From assembly GCF_039680535.1 (NCBI RefSeq), contig NZ_JBDKSS010000012.1:1-64000 (forward strand): 64,000 nucleotides of DNA. Direction: 5' to 3'. Every line of letters begins with the position of its first letter. The first letter of the stretch is position 1. The notes beneath the pieces are model-generated. The model was given only the letters and a program-made list of their open reading frames with translations. It was not told where the DNA came from and made no database searches. Source of the stretch: Parvibaculum sp039680535. Its GTDB lineage: Bacteria > Pseudomonadota > Alphaproteobacteria > Parvibaculales > Parvibaculaceae. The position numbers were made by a program, and so were the translations under genes. Shown here piece by piece: positions 36,027 to 45,423 of this stretch.

Positions 36027-36043
36027 CCCCCACCTTGGTGGGG
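36027..36043 (+). terminator. Hairpin between pilin and cpaA
   Basis: CCCCACC and GGTGGGG form a small hairpin 17 bases before the cpaA start. There is no T-run, so it may be a processing or attenuation site that keeps pilin mRNA in excess over the assembly genes. Confidence 0.35.
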
Positions 36044-36059
36044 CCTGAGCGAGGACGAT

Positions 36060-36593
36060 GTGACCACACCGGTTTTTGCGCTTTGGGGAGTTGCGTTTAC
36101 TGCAGTGCTCGCGAGTGTCGTGCGGGACTTGCGGGATAGGATAATTCCCAATGTTCTGGTGTTGGTCGTCTGCGCGGCGGGGGTCGCGATGCAGATTTTC
36201 AACGAAGGATGGAGCGTCTGGTACGTGTTGCTCGCTGCGGCGGTGGTCTATCTCTGCAGCGCGGCGCTGGCCTATTGGGGGTTCATCGGCGGCGGCGATG
36301 CGAAGCTGATCATCGCCTCCAGTCTTCTGGTGCCGCCCGGTCAGGTCGTTGCTCTGATGCTCAGCATCGCGCTGGCGGGGGGGTTGTTGAGTTGCTTCTA
36401 CCTTGCCGCAAAGGCCGTGTTGGCCCGCAGCGCGCTTGCCGAAATGCAGGGCGACGGTGGGATGACGGAGGGGGCGCCCATATCAACGTTTCTGCGCACG
36501 GAAGCCAACAGGATTCTGGCAGGTGAGCCGATGCCATATGCTGTCGCCATCTTTGGCGGGCTGGCATTTCACTTCGTCGTCGAGGTCATTTGA
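36060..36593 (+). CDS. cpaA: Prepilin peptidase CpaA/TadV
   Basis: A 177-residue membrane aspartic protease with about five membrane segments. The two catalytic aspartates are in RDLRDRIIPN (residues 23-26) and GGGDAK (Asp80). It cleaves Flp prepilin and the TadE/F pseudopilins after the conserved glycine. The start is GTG at 36060, preceded by GAGGAC. The stop overlaps the cpaB ATG. Confidence 0.93.
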   Translation: MTTPVFALWGVAFTAVLASVVRDLRDRIIPNVLVLVVCAAGVAMQIFNEGWSVWYVLLAAAVVYLCSAALAYWGFIGGGDAKLIIASSLLVPPGQVVALMLSIALAGGLLSCFYLAAKAVLARSALAEMQGDGGMTEGAPISTFLRTEANRILAGEPMPYAVAIFGGLAFHFVVEVI

Positions 36594-37453
36594 TGCAACT
36601 GCGGAACATCCTGCTCATATTGGGCTTTCTGGCGCTGCTCGCGGGCGTTGCGCTTGCGGTTATCTGGGCGCGGTTGCCGGCGGAGAGGCCTGCGGAGGAG
36701 AGTGCAGCGGCACAGCGTTCCGCCATACTTGTAGCGACTGCCGATATTCCGAAAGGCGCACAGCTGCGAGCGGATCAGTTCACCTGGAAGGAAGTCCCGG
36801 CAAGCGACATCGCCCCGATCAATATTGCGCGTGGACAGGAGCCGTCCGGCCTTTATGTGGGCGCAGTTGCGCGTCGAGCGATTGCTGCGGGAGAGCCGCT
36901 CGATCGCAATGCGCTGGTGCTGAGCAACGAGCGCAATTTCCTTGCCGCGGCGCTGACACCCGGAATGTATGCCGTTGCCCTCTCGGTAGAGCCGTCGCAA
37001 ATCGCGGCGGGATTGATCCGTCCCGGCGATCATGTCGACGTCATCCTTTCTCAGAGCTTGGGCGATCGGGGCGGGCTGCCGGTTGCGGTGGACGGCACCG
37101 TGCTCAGGGACATTCGCGTCGTGGCGGTAGACCAGTGGTTCGCCGGAACCTCTCCGGCGGGCGAGCGGGCCGCGTCTTTGGCGCCAGCTGCAACGAAAAT
37201 GCCGAAGAACGTGACCTTGGAGCTGACGGAAGGCGACGCGAAGCGGCTTCTCGTGGCCACACAGATCGGACGCGTTACTCTCGCTCTTCGGTCTCTTGAA
37301 GGCTCGTACATTGTGTCCGAGGCAGCGATCGAGGGGCCGGGTCCGGTATGGTCGGACGAAGTGTCGCCCACATACCGCGCGTCAGCCGAAGCGCCGGTCG
37401 CAAAGTCGGGTGAGTTGGTGCGCATCATCCGCGGCTCAAAGGGTGGGGAATGA
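36593..37453 (+). CDS. cpaB: Flp pilus assembly protein CpaB/RcpC
   Basis: A 286-residue protein with an N-terminal membrane anchor (ILLILGFLALLAGVALAVIWA), an SAF domain (VATADIPKGAQLRADQFTWKEVP), and an RcpC-type C-terminal region (ALSVEPSQIAAGLIRPGDHVDVIL). It is periplasmic and is thought to assist or gate the secretin. The stop overlaps the cpaC start (ATGA). Confidence 0.94.
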   Translation: MQLRNILLILGFLALLAGVALAVIWARLPAERPAEESAAAQRSAILVATADIPKGAQLRADQFTWKEVPASDIAPINIARGQEPSGLYVGAVARRAIAAGEPLDRNALVLSNERNFLAAALTPGMYAVALSVEPSQIAAGLIRPGDHVDVILSQSLGDRGGLPVAVDGTVLRDIRVVAVDQWFAGTSPAGERAASLAPAATKMPKNVTLELTEGDAKRLLVATQIGRVTLALRSLEGSYIVSEAAIEGPGPVWSDEVSPTYRASAEAPVAKSGELVRIIRGSKGGE

Positions 37454-38928
37454 TCGAAATGCTGTGCAGGATGAAGACGAGTAACGGCAGACGCGCTTCG
37501 GCGATCTCGATGCCGTCGCAGATCCGCAGATGGACGGTCCAGGCCGTCGCATCGAGCCTGTTGCTCGCCGCCGTAGCTGTTGGAGTCATCGGCGAGACGG
37601 GCGAAGCCCTGGCGGCTCCTGCGGCGCGGCAAGGGTCCGTTGTCGTCGAAGCCGACAAGGCGAAGCTGATACATCTTCCGGCGCCGGCATCGACGGTCTT
37701 CGTCGCCAATCCGGATGTTGCCGACATTCAGGTGCCTGATCCGCAGACGATTGTGGTTCTTGGGAAGCGAGCGGGCTCGACGACTGTTTACGCTTTCGAC
37801 AGTGCAGGGAATGCAACTGGCTATTCGGTTCTGGTGAGCCATCAGACGGGCAATCTGACGTCGGATATCAAGCGTAACATTCCGGATGCGACGGTCGGCG
37901 TTACGAGTACGCCGAGGGGTTTCGTCGTCAATGGGAGCGTGGTTTCGCCGCTCGATGCAAACCGCATGAAGTCCATATCGTCTCAGTATCTCGTTCCGAA
38001 CGAGCAGGCGATCCTCAACGCCGGCGTTACCAGCTCGACGCAGGTCAATCTGCGTGTGCGCGTGGCCGAAGTGTCGCGCGACGCCGAGAAGCAATTCGGT
38101 TTCAACTGGGACGCCCTCTATAACAACGGAAAGCTCGCAATCGGACTTCTCACGGGGCGAAAGCCTGCGTCCGCATTCGGAACCTTCATCCGGGACACCT
38201 CGTCGGCCAATCTCGACTCGCTCGGTGTCGGCTATCAGAACGGCAACTGGGACATTGCGGGTCTCATCGATGCCTTGAGAGATGAAGGGCTGGTCAGCAT
38301 TCTGGCTGAGCCAAATCTCACAACGACTTCGGGCGAGCCGGCGAATTTCCTCGCGGGCGGTGAGTTTCCCGTGCCGGTATCTCAGGGGCTGCAGCAGATA
38401 ACGATCGAGTGGAAGCGCTACGGCGTCAGCGTCGATTTCACGCCAACCGTTCTCACCGGGAACCGGATCAGCGTGAAGGTCCGGCCGGAGGTGAGCGAGT
38501 TGTCGAACTCTGGAGCGGTCACGCTCGACAACCTAGAGATTCCGGCGGTAACCGTGCGGCGCACCGAAACCACGGTCGAGCTTGCCAGCGGACAGAGCTT
38601 TGCAATTGCAGGCCTGTTTCAAAACAACGTGCAGAATCAGGTTAGCGAGTTTCCATGGCTCGCTGATATCCCGGTTCTCGGGGCGCTGTTTCGTTCGACG
38701 CGCTTTCAGCGCCACGAGAGCGAGCTCGTGATCATCGTCACGCCCTATATCGTTCAGCCTGTCTCGTCGCCTGGCGATCTGAGTTCGCCCACAGACGGGC
38801 TCGTTTATGCGAGCGACCTCGAGCAGCTATTGCTCGGGCGGTTGACGAGCACCAAGTCGGGCTCGCCCGTGCCGGCGTCGCCTAATCAGCCGCATCTCAA
38901 CGGTGCAGCCGGGTTTATCGTGGAATGA
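37450..38928 (+). CDS. cpaC: Type II/IV secretin CpaC/RcpA
   Basis: A 492-residue outer-membrane secretin. After a signal sequence (residues ~25-58) come the N-terminal pilus-secretin domain (GKRAGSTTVYAFD), a BON-like middle region and the C-terminal secretin domain (LVSILAEPNLTTTSGEPANFLAGGEFPVPV, FTPTVL, VRRTETTVELASGQSFAIAGLF, PVLGALFRSTRF). It forms the gated ring through which the Flp pilus exits. Confidence 0.95.
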   Translation: MIEMLCRMKTSNGRRASAISMPSQIRRWTVQAVASSLLLAAVAVGVIGETGEALAAPAARQGSVVVEADKAKLIHLPAPASTVFVANPDVADIQVPDPQTIVVLGKRAGSTTVYAFDSAGNATGYSVLVSHQTGNLTSDIKRNIPDATVGVTSTPRGFVVNGSVVSPLDANRMKSISSQYLVPNEQAILNAGVTSSTQVNLRVRVAEVSRDAEKQFGFNWDALYNNGKLAIGLLTGRKPASAFGTFIRDTSSANLDSLGVGYQNGNWDIAGLIDALRDEGLVSILAEPNLTTTSGEPANFLAGGEFPVPVSQGLQQITIEWKRYGVSVDFTPTVLTGNRISVKVRPEVSELSNSGAVTLDNLEIPAVTVRRTETTVELASGQSFAIAGLFQNNVQNQVSEFPWLADIPVLGALFRSTRFQRHESELVIIVTPYIVQPVSSPGDLSSPTDGLVYASDLEQLLLGRLTSTKSGSPVPASPNQPHLNGAAGFIVE

Positions 38929-38932
38929 ACAA

Positions 38933-39307
38933 ATGACACAGCGCAGGCGCAACTCATGGCTTAATGCCGCTGCCGCAGTTTCGATCGTACTTCCGATCAT
39001 CTCGCTGTCATTCGATAGCGTGGCGGCGGAGGAGGCTTCATGTGGGCGATGGAGCACCCAGCTGGGAGCCAATCACGACAATGCGCCAACCTTTCATGGA
39101 CCATGCGCGAATGCGCATAATCTTGAGAAGATGATCGACAAGAAGAGCGACCTCACGCAAGGCAGGCCGCTTGGGCCGGCCAATGCAGAGCGCGAGGCGG
39201 CGGCCGTCAAGCGTTATGAAGAGGGCAAGGTCAAGACCTCGACCGACTACAAATCGTCGTCGCCAGTCTCCATCTTTGGTGGATCTTCATCCTCGTCAGG
39301 GAACTAG
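38933..39307 (+). CDS. Short CpaD-like pilus biogenesis protein
   Basis: A 124-residue protein with an N-terminal signal peptide (cleavage near SVAAEEA) and a core resembling the C-terminal part of CpaD/RcpB: GPCANAHNLEKMIDKKSDLTQGRPLGPANAEREAAAVKRYEEG. The family is usually over 200 residues and often a lipoprotein; here the N-terminal part and lipobox are missing. It sits exactly in the cpaD position, 4 bases after cpaC and just before cpaE. A serine-rich tail ends the protein. Confidence 0.75.
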   Translation: MTQRRRNSWLNAAAAVSIVLPIISLSFDSVAAEEASCGRWSTQLGANHDNAPTFHGPCANAHNLEKMIDKKSDLTQGRPLGPANAEREAAAVKRYEEGKVKTSTDYKSSSPVSIFGGSSSSSGN

Positions 39308-39309
39308 TG

Positions 39310-40515
39310 ATGCAAGGTCGTCCTAACGTGACAGAAGAAATCGGCTCGGGGCAAGCCTCCGCCACCGTGATGCTTTATCTGAGCGACAGCTACAGCGAGA
39401 ACGTGTTTCGGACGCGTCTGAATGTAATCGGCATCCAGAACCCCTATATCGGCAAGGGGGGCATTCTTGGAGCGATCAGGGACCTTGCGAAGATGCGTTC
39501 GCCGCGTCTGTTGATCGTCGACATTGCCGGCGTCGAGGATCCGATCGATCGCGTCAACGAATTGGCCGCGCTTTGCGACCCGCAGGTCGGCGTGATCGTC
39601 GTCGGTGAAACGAATGACGTTGTGCTTTACCGCAGCCTGAAGAATGCCGGTGTCGCGGAATACTTCTTCAAGCCGATCGTCGGCGACGTCGTCGGATATA
39701 CCTGCAATGCGCTATTGAACGGCTCCGTTGAGCAGCTCAGTCCAGGTATCGGCATCGGCAAGCTCGTGCTCATGCTGGGTACGCGGGGCGGGGTCGGTGT
39801 GACGACCATTGCGACGCAGATGGCGCTTTACCTTGCAAACGAACGCAAGCGGAGAACCGTTCTGGTCGATCTGGATCTTGAATCCGGAGATATCGCGCTC
39901 CAGCTCGGCGTAGAGCCGCAGCGTGCGCTCGGCGAAGTTCTGGCGCATCCGGAACGCATCGACGATCTCTTCCTCGAACGCGGCGTCACGCATATTTCGG
40001 ATCGCCTGGATCTGCTTGCGTCGCTGGAGGCGCTGGACGGTTCAAGCCATGTCGAGGAAGACGCAGTGCTCTCCTTGCTGACCAATCTGCTGCGCACCTA
40101 TCGCTACGTCTTCGTCGATCTTCCGGCCTATTCCGCAGCGCGGCTGCCGCGACTCATGAGGCAGCCAAGCACCTGCTTCCTGGTCAGCGATTGCACGTTG
40201 ACGGCCGCGCGCGACGTGGCCCGATGGCGCACCGCGATTGGGGCGGACTCGGTCAACCGGACGACCTTTCATATTCTCAACAAGAAAGGCGCCGATTTTG
40301 CGCTGCCGCTTGAGGAATTTCTTCACGCGGTTGGCACACCGCCGGATGCAACTATCTCGTACAGGCATGAAGTGGGACGCGCTTCGGTTCTCGGCGCCAA
40401 CGAAGTGCTGAAATGCAGATCGTTCCTGCAGGAACTCAAACCGGCGCTGCAAACGATTTCCGGCGAAGGAGCCGCCACGGCTACGCGCGGATTTCTCCGA
40501 GGGCTGTTCGGCTGA
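39310..40515 (+). CDS. cpaE: Pilus assembly ATPase CpaE/TadZ
   Basis: A 401-residue protein with an N-terminal receiver-like domain (about residues 10-135) lacking a clear acceptor aspartate, and a MinD/ParA-type ATPase with a deviant Walker A (GTRGGVGVTT, about 157-166) and VLVDLDLESGDIALQLG. It positions the Tad machine at its site in the cell. I chose the ATG at 39310; a GTG three bases earlier is also in frame. The stop overlaps the cpaF ATG by one base. Confidence 0.93.
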   Translation: MQGRPNVTEEIGSGQASATVMLYLSDSYSENVFRTRLNVIGIQNPYIGKGGILGAIRDLAKMRSPRLLIVDIAGVEDPIDRVNELAALCDPQVGVIVVGETNDVVLYRSLKNAGVAEYFFKPIVGDVVGYTCNALLNGSVEQLSPGIGIGKLVLMLGTRGGVGVTTIATQMALYLANERKRRTVLVDLDLESGDIALQLGVEPQRALGEVLAHPERIDDLFLERGVTHISDRLDLLASLEALDGSSHVEEDAVLSLLTNLLRTYRYVFVDLPAYSAARLPRLMRQPSTCFLVSDCTLTAARDVARWRTAIGADSVNRTTFHILNKKGADFALPLEEFLHAVGTPPDATISYRHEVGRASVLGANEVLKCRSFLQELKPALQTISGEGAATATRGFLRGLFG

Positions 40516-41924
40516 TGGCAGGACCCTTCACGTTCGGTAAGAAGCCAACGGGAGAGGAGCCGTCCGAAGCCGGCTCCGCCGGACCAGTAGTGCAAACTGG
40601 GCCATCGCCGAGAGCGCCGCGTCCGGACTCGGATGCGCGCGTAAAGACGAACGTCAAGGTGATCGAGTTCGTCGAGGATCAGGTCTTGACGATGATCGAG
40701 CCTGCGCTCGCGGTGCGACTGTCTCCCGACATGTTGCGCAAGCGGGTAGAGGATCTCATTTCGGCAGTTGCCGCTCAGCACCAGCTGCTCATTAACCAGG
40801 AAGAACAACGGTCACTCGCCGAGCTTATCGTGGATGACATGGTGGGGCTCGGCCCCATAGAGCCGCTGCTGAACGACGAAACCGTATCCGACGTGATGAT
40901 CAATGGACCGAACATGGTCTATGTCGAGCGCAAGGGTAAGCTTGAGCGCACGCCCGTTCATTTCCGAAACGATGCGCATGTGATGCATGTGGCGCAGCGT
41001 ATCGCGTCGTCCGTTGGCAGGCGTATCGATGAATCGAGCCCCATGCTCGACGCGCGCCTGCCGGACGGCAGTCGTGTGAATGCGATCATTCCGCCTCTGA
41101 GCCTCAAGGGCCCCTGCATATCGATCCGAAAATTCTCGAGAAGTGTCATGAACTTCTGGCGCTTTACGGAGCTGGGCACCGTCTCGCGGGAGATGGGAAG
41201 AGCGCTCGAAATCGCCGCGCGATGCCGTCTCAATATCATCGTTTCGGGAGGCACCGGCTCCGGCAAGACGACATTCCTCAATGCGCTCTCCCTCATGATC
41301 GATCACGGTGAGCGCATCGTGACGATTGAAGATGCTGCCGAGCTTCAGTTGCAGCAGCCACACGTGATCCAGCTTGAAACGCGTCCGGTCAATGTTGAGG
41401 GAAAGGGTGAGGTAACGCAGCGCGACCTCGTCCGGAACGCGCTCCGAATGCGCCCCGATCGCATCATTCTCGGCGAGGTGCGCGGCGGCGAAGCATTCGA
41501 CATGATGCAGGCGATGAATACGGGCCATAACGGATCCATGTCGACCATTCACGCGAACTCGGCGCGAGACGCGCTCGCGCGAATTGAGAACATGATCCTC
41601 ATGGCGAACGTGAATATTCCGATGCAGTCGATCCGCATGCAGATTGCGAGCGCGCTTGACCTCATCATTCATACCGAACGCATGCGCGACGGCGTACGGC
41701 GCGTCACGGAAGTCGTGGAGGTCGCGGGTATCGAGAACGACACCATTCTGCTTGGGACGCTGTTCAGCTATCGCTACCTGGGGCAGAACCCGGATGGATC
41801 CCTTGACGGGTACTTCAAGAGCGAGGGCGGGCGTCCGCGTTTCCTGCCGCGTGTCGAGTATTTCGGCTTCGGCGAAGAGTTCCTAGAGGCGATGACGCCG
41901 ACGAAGCAACCGGAGCGCAAGTGA
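40515..41924 (+). CDS. cpaF: Secretion ATPase CpaF/TadA
   Basis: A 469-residue hexameric ATPase that powers Flp pilus assembly. An N-terminal charged region is followed by the all-alpha domain (LAELIVDDMVGLGPIEPLL), Walker A GGTGSGKTT (Lys251), an Asp box, Walker B (RIILGEVRGGEAFDM) and the His box (STIHANS). The ATG at 40515 overlaps the cpaE stop. The end overlaps the tadB start by four bases. Confidence 0.97.
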   Translation: MAGPFTFGKKPTGEEPSEAGSAGPVVQTGPSPRAPRPDSDARVKTNVKVIEFVEDQVLTMIEPALAVRLSPDMLRKRVEDLISAVAAQHQLLINQEEQRSLAELIVDDMVGLGPIEPLLNDETVSDVMINGPNMVYVERKGKLERTPVHFRNDAHVMHVAQRIASSVGRRIDESSPMLDARLPDGSRVNAIIPPLSLKGPCISIRKFSRSVMNFWRFTELGTVSREMGRALEIAARCRLNIIVSGGTGSGKTTFLNALSLMIDHGERIVTIEDAAELQLQQPHVIQLETRPVNVEGKGEVTQRDLVRNALRMRPDRIILGEVRGGEAFDMMQAMNTGHNGSMSTIHANSARDALARIENMILMANVNIPMQSIRMQIASALDLIIHTERMRDGVRRVTEVVEVAGIENDTILLGTLFSYRYLGQNPDGSLDGYFKSEGGRPRFLPRVEYFGFGEEFLEAMTPTKQPERK

Positions 41925-42883
41925 GAGAACTCGTACCATATTTCGGAATATTTGCGCTGCTCCTGTTCGGTGCGGGCTCGTTCTTCGGCGTCTTCGCAAT
42001 CCGGCGGGAGATGCGTCGAAATATCCGGCACAGAGCCAAGCTTCTATCGCCCGCACGGCCGCCATGGCTTCGGAGCGAGAATGACGAAGAGGATCTGGCG
42101 CTGCCGGTCGTCATCGGTTTCCGTATCCGTTCGTTTTTCTCGGCGGGACTCGCGCGGCGGTGGGGAATGACGACACATGGCGGCGTATTGATTGCCGTCA
42201 GCATCATTTCGGTCGCCGTCGCATGGATGTTCCTGTCGGCCCTGTTGCATCTGCCGATCTACATCGTTGTGCCCGGTCTTGTTGTGGCCTTCTATTTCGG
42301 ACCGAGGCAGTTGCTGAAGAACCGGCAAAGGCAGGTTGAGGACACTTTCACCGACCTCTTTCCGGAGGCGGTCGACATGATCACGCGTATCGTAAGGGCG
42401 GGCTTGCCGATCAATGTTGCGATCCGCGCTGTCGGCAACGAAGCGCCTCCGCCAGTGAACCAGGTCTTTTCGACGCTTGCCGCGGAAGAGAAAATCGGCG
42501 TTCGTTTTGACGAAGCGCTGGCGGCGGCGGCGGACCGTATCGGGCTGCCGGATTTCCGCTTCTTTGCGGTTGCCGTCGCCCTGCATTATTCAACAGGCGG
42601 CAACATTGCCGCGACGCTTGAAATTCTCTCCGACATCGTGCGCAAGCGGAAGGCCACGAGAATGAAGGCAAAGGCGACGACCGCGGAAGTGCGAACCTCC
42701 GCCATCGTGCTGGGTTCGCTTCCGTTCGTCGTCATCGGTGGTCTGCTTGTCCTGAGCCCGCAATATCTCGCCCCGTTGAGCACAGACCCGCGTGGAAACG
42801 TCATTATCGGTCTTGCTGTCGGCTTCCTCGCTGCGGCCTATTTCTCGATGCGGTGGATGATGCAGCGAGCGACAAGAATCTAG
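41921..42883 (+). CDS. tadB: Tad inner-membrane protein TadB
   Basis: A 320-residue type II secretion F-domain protein with an N-terminal helix, a pair of helices near residues 85-125, the cytoplasmic T2SF domain (DLFPEAVDMITRIVRAGLPINVAI), and C-terminal helices. It forms the inner-membrane platform with TadC. The start is GTG at 41921, preceded by CCGGAGCG and overlapping the cpaF stop. Confidence 0.94.
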   Translation: MRELVPYFGIFALLLFGAGSFFGVFAIRREMRRNIRHRAKLLSPARPPWLRSENDEEDLALPVVIGFRIRSFFSAGLARRWGMTTHGGVLIAVSIISVAVAWMFLSALLHLPIYIVVPGLVVAFYFGPRQLLKNRQRQVEDTFTDLFPEAVDMITRIVRAGLPINVAIRAVGNEAPPPVNQVFSTLAAEEKIGVRFDEALAAAADRIGLPDFRFFAVAVALHYSTGGNIAATLEILSDIVRKRKATRMKAKATTAEVRTSAIVLGSLPFVVIGGLLVLSPQYLAPLSTDPRGNVIIGLAVGFLAAAYFSMRWMMQRATRI

Positions 42884-42909
42884 TCGAGGGATGTGAGAAA
42901 GAAACGCCC

Positions 42910-43851
42910 ATGGGCCCGCAAGATATAAGTCAGACCGGCATGATCCTGCTCGGTGCGGCGCTCTCGCTCATCTGGGCGGGGGTGATCATGGTCATCTACT
43001 CCATCCATATGCGCCGACAGACGATCGATCGGCGCATCGGCCTGATCAGCCCGAAGGCGACGGTGAAGTCGGCCGAGCCGAACCTCGAGGTGGCTATCGG
43101 AAAGGCGAAGGCGGCACACGATCTGCCGTCGGGTATGACTGAGCGTGAGCAGCACGAGCTGTTGCGCATCTTCACCCGTTGGAAAGTGCCGCAGGGCTAC
43201 GCCATGCAAGCCTATGCGGCAACGCGGGTGTTGAGCGTTGTCTTGCTTGCATCGCTGACCTTCTTCGCCTTTTCCTATCTTCCAGCCATCGGCGGCAACG
43301 CGCTCATCCATTATCTCCTGGCGATGGCTTTCGGTGTTATGGGCTGGATTCTGCCTCATTACGTCATCCAGAAACTTGCGGCGCATCGCGCCATGACGGC
43401 GGCAAGAGGCTTGCCCGATGCGCTTGAGCTGCTTGTGATCTGCGTCGAGGTGGGGCTTGCGCTCGAAGACAGTATCAAACGGGCGGCGGCCGAATTGCAG
43501 CACACGAACCCCGACCTGGCCGAGGAGCTTTACCTGACTTCCGCCGACCTCGAAATTCTGCCCAGCCAGGACCAGGCGCTCGCCAATCTGGCCGCACGGT
43601 TGGAGGTGCCAAGCGTGCGCTCTGTGGTGAGCACGCTGACGCAGACGCTTCGCTACGGTACGCCGCTCGTGAACGCCTTGCGACTGGTGGCCTCCGAATT
43701 GCGCAATACCTCCCTCATCGAAATGGAGGAACGCGCAAACAAGCTGCCGACGCTGATGACGCTTCCCATGATCCTCTTCATCATGCCGACGATCTTTCTG
43801 GTCGTAGGCGGACCTGCGGCGCTTCGTCTGGTCGACACCTTCTTCAAATAA
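42910..43851 (+). CDS. tadC: Tad inner-membrane protein TadC
   Basis: A 313-residue T2SF-domain membrane protein, partner of TadB. It has an N-terminal helix (MILLGAALSLIWAGVIMVIYS), two central helices, the motif LPDALELLVICVEVGLALEDSI, and a C-terminal helix (LPMILFIMPTIFLVVGGPA). The ATG at 42910 lies 26 bases after tadB. It is the last gene of the cpa/tad operon. Confidence 0.93.
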   Translation: MGPQDISQTGMILLGAALSLIWAGVIMVIYSIHMRRQTIDRRIGLISPKATVKSAEPNLEVAIGKAKAAHDLPSGMTEREQHELLRIFTRWKVPQGYAMQAYAATRVLSVVLLASLTFFAFSYLPAIGGNALIHYLLAMAFGVMGWILPHYVIQKLAAHRAMTAARGLPDALELLVICVEVGLALEDSIKRAAAELQHTNPDLAEELYLTSADLEILPSQDQALANLAARLEVPSVRSVVSTLTQTLRYGTPLVNALRLVASELRNTSLIEMEERANKLPTLMTLPMILFIMPTIFLVVGGPAALRLVDTFFK

Positions 43852-44031
43852 TCTCTTGAGCCGATGCCGCTGCTCTGCGCGTTTTTGCGACGCCGGCTGC
43901 CTCATGTGTAGGCAGTGAGCGGATATTCGCTGCTTTTCAAGTCGGCACGCTTCGAGGCCGCGATTGAACGATTGCCAAAGCTTCGTGGAACGCCTATTTC
44001 CGGCCAGCCTGGCAAAGGATAGAGCGGTTAC

Positions 44032-45420
44032 ATGACCTCGACGGCGGCGCGCGCGACCGGTTGGAAGGAAGTGCTGGGGGGCGGACGCCTCCCGCGTTTT
44101 GCGCTTCTTTGCCTTGGTATCTGGCTCAATGCCGCCGACGCGTTGATGACATCCACGATCATGCCGAGCGTGGCGCGGGATATTGGCGGATACGCCTATT
44201 TCGGATGGGCCATTGCCGCCTTCATGCTCGGATCGGTCATCGCGGGCACGAGCGCGGGGCAGTTCTCGCTGCGCTTTGGCGTACGCCGCGCCATGGTCGT
44301 CGCGGCACTGGCTTATTCGGCCGGCTGCGTCATCAGCGCTGCGTCGCCGGAGATCGCAAGTTTCCTCATCGGACGTCTTCTGCAGGGCATCGGCGCGGGG
44401 TGGATCGTCGGCCTCTGTTATGTCGCCGTCGGCACCATGTTTCCCGAACACATGCTTGCGCGCGTCCTTGCCGCAGTGTCGGGCGTGTGGGGCATCGCCA
44501 CGCTGCTGAGCCCGCTGATCGGCGGCCTCTTTGCCGAAGGGAGCCTCTGGCGCTGGCCGTTCTGGCTCTTTGCGCTTCAGGGGGTGGCGTTCGCGCTTGC
44601 TGCGATGAAGCTTCTCGATGGAGGTGGCGTTGCGCGCATACGCCACTCGCTGCCGCTGAGACAGTTGGCAGTTCTGACGGTCGGCATTCTTTGTATTGCG
44701 GCGGCGGGGCTCGTGCCGGATGTGATGCGCGCGGTTCTTCTTGGCATCTCCGGTCTTGCGGTACTGATCTTCTTCGTCTGGCTCGACGGGCGTTCGCCGG
44801 TTCCGCTGTTGCCCCGTCAGACGGGCATGCCGTCAAGTATCCCGGCGGCCGCCTATACGATGATCTTCATGCTTTCGGCCGGTACGATCAGCTTCGGCGT
44901 CTACGGCGCGGCAATCATGCAGGTGCTGCAGGGAAGTTCGCCGCTTGTCGCGGGCTATGTTATCGGGGTGGAAGCCTTCGCCTGGACGGTGACGTCGCTT
45001 CTCGTTGCCGGCGCCGGTGCGCGATGGCACTCGCTCTATATCAGGATCGGCGCGAGCCTGATCGTTGCGGGCGTTGCCGGTCTTGCCTTTGCCATGCCGT
45101 ATGGATCGATTGCGGAGATCATTGCCTGTGCGGTTCTGCAGGGCGGCGGCTTCGGCTTCTGCTTTGCCTTTATGACCAGGCGGCTTCTCGCGAGCGTGAC
45201 GACTGAAGAGCGCGCCGTGGCGTCCTCGGCGGTGCCAACCATGCAGCTTGTCGGGGGCGCGGCGGGGTCCGCCGGCGCGAGCGCCATCGCAAATTTTCTG
45301 GGCTTCGGACAGGGGATCGACGCGGCGACGGCGGCGTCGGGAAGCTTCTGGCTCTTTGCCTGCTTCGTGCCGGTTGCGGCGGTGGGCTGGCTCGCTGCAT
45401 GGCGTCTCGCGCGCCTCTAG
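44032..45420 (+). CDS. Major facilitator superfamily transporter
   Basis: A 462-residue membrane protein with 12-14 hydrophobic segments. The N-terminal half shows a drug:proton antiporter pattern (LNAADALMTSTIMPSVARDIGG; GQFSLRFGVRRAM as the A motif; GRLLQGIGAGWIVGLCYVAV as motif C-like). It is probably an efflux pump of the DHA2/EmrB type; the substrate is unknown. It stands alone, convergent with the AI-2E transporter gene 3 bases away. Confidence 0.88.
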   Translation: MTSTAARATGWKEVLGGGRLPRFALLCLGIWLNAADALMTSTIMPSVARDIGGYAYFGWAIAAFMLGSVIAGTSAGQFSLRFGVRRAMVVAALAYSAGCVISAASPEIASFLIGRLLQGIGAGWIVGLCYVAVGTMFPEHMLARVLAAVSGVWGIATLLSPLIGGLFAEGSLWRWPFWLFALQGVAFALAAMKLLDGGGVARIRHSLPLRQLAVLTVGILCIAAAGLVPDVMRAVLLGISGLAVLIFFVWLDGRSPVPLLPRQTGMPSSIPAAAYTMIFMLSAGTISFGVYGAAIMQVLQGSSPLVAGYVIGVEAFAWTVTSLLVAGAGARWHSLYIRIGASLIVAGVAGLAFAMPYGSIAEIIACAVLQGGGFGFCFAFMTRRLLASVTTEERAVASSAVPTMQLVGGAAGSAGASAIANFLGFGQGIDAATAASGSFWLFACFVPVAAVGWLAAWRLARL

Positions 45421-45423
45421 CGG

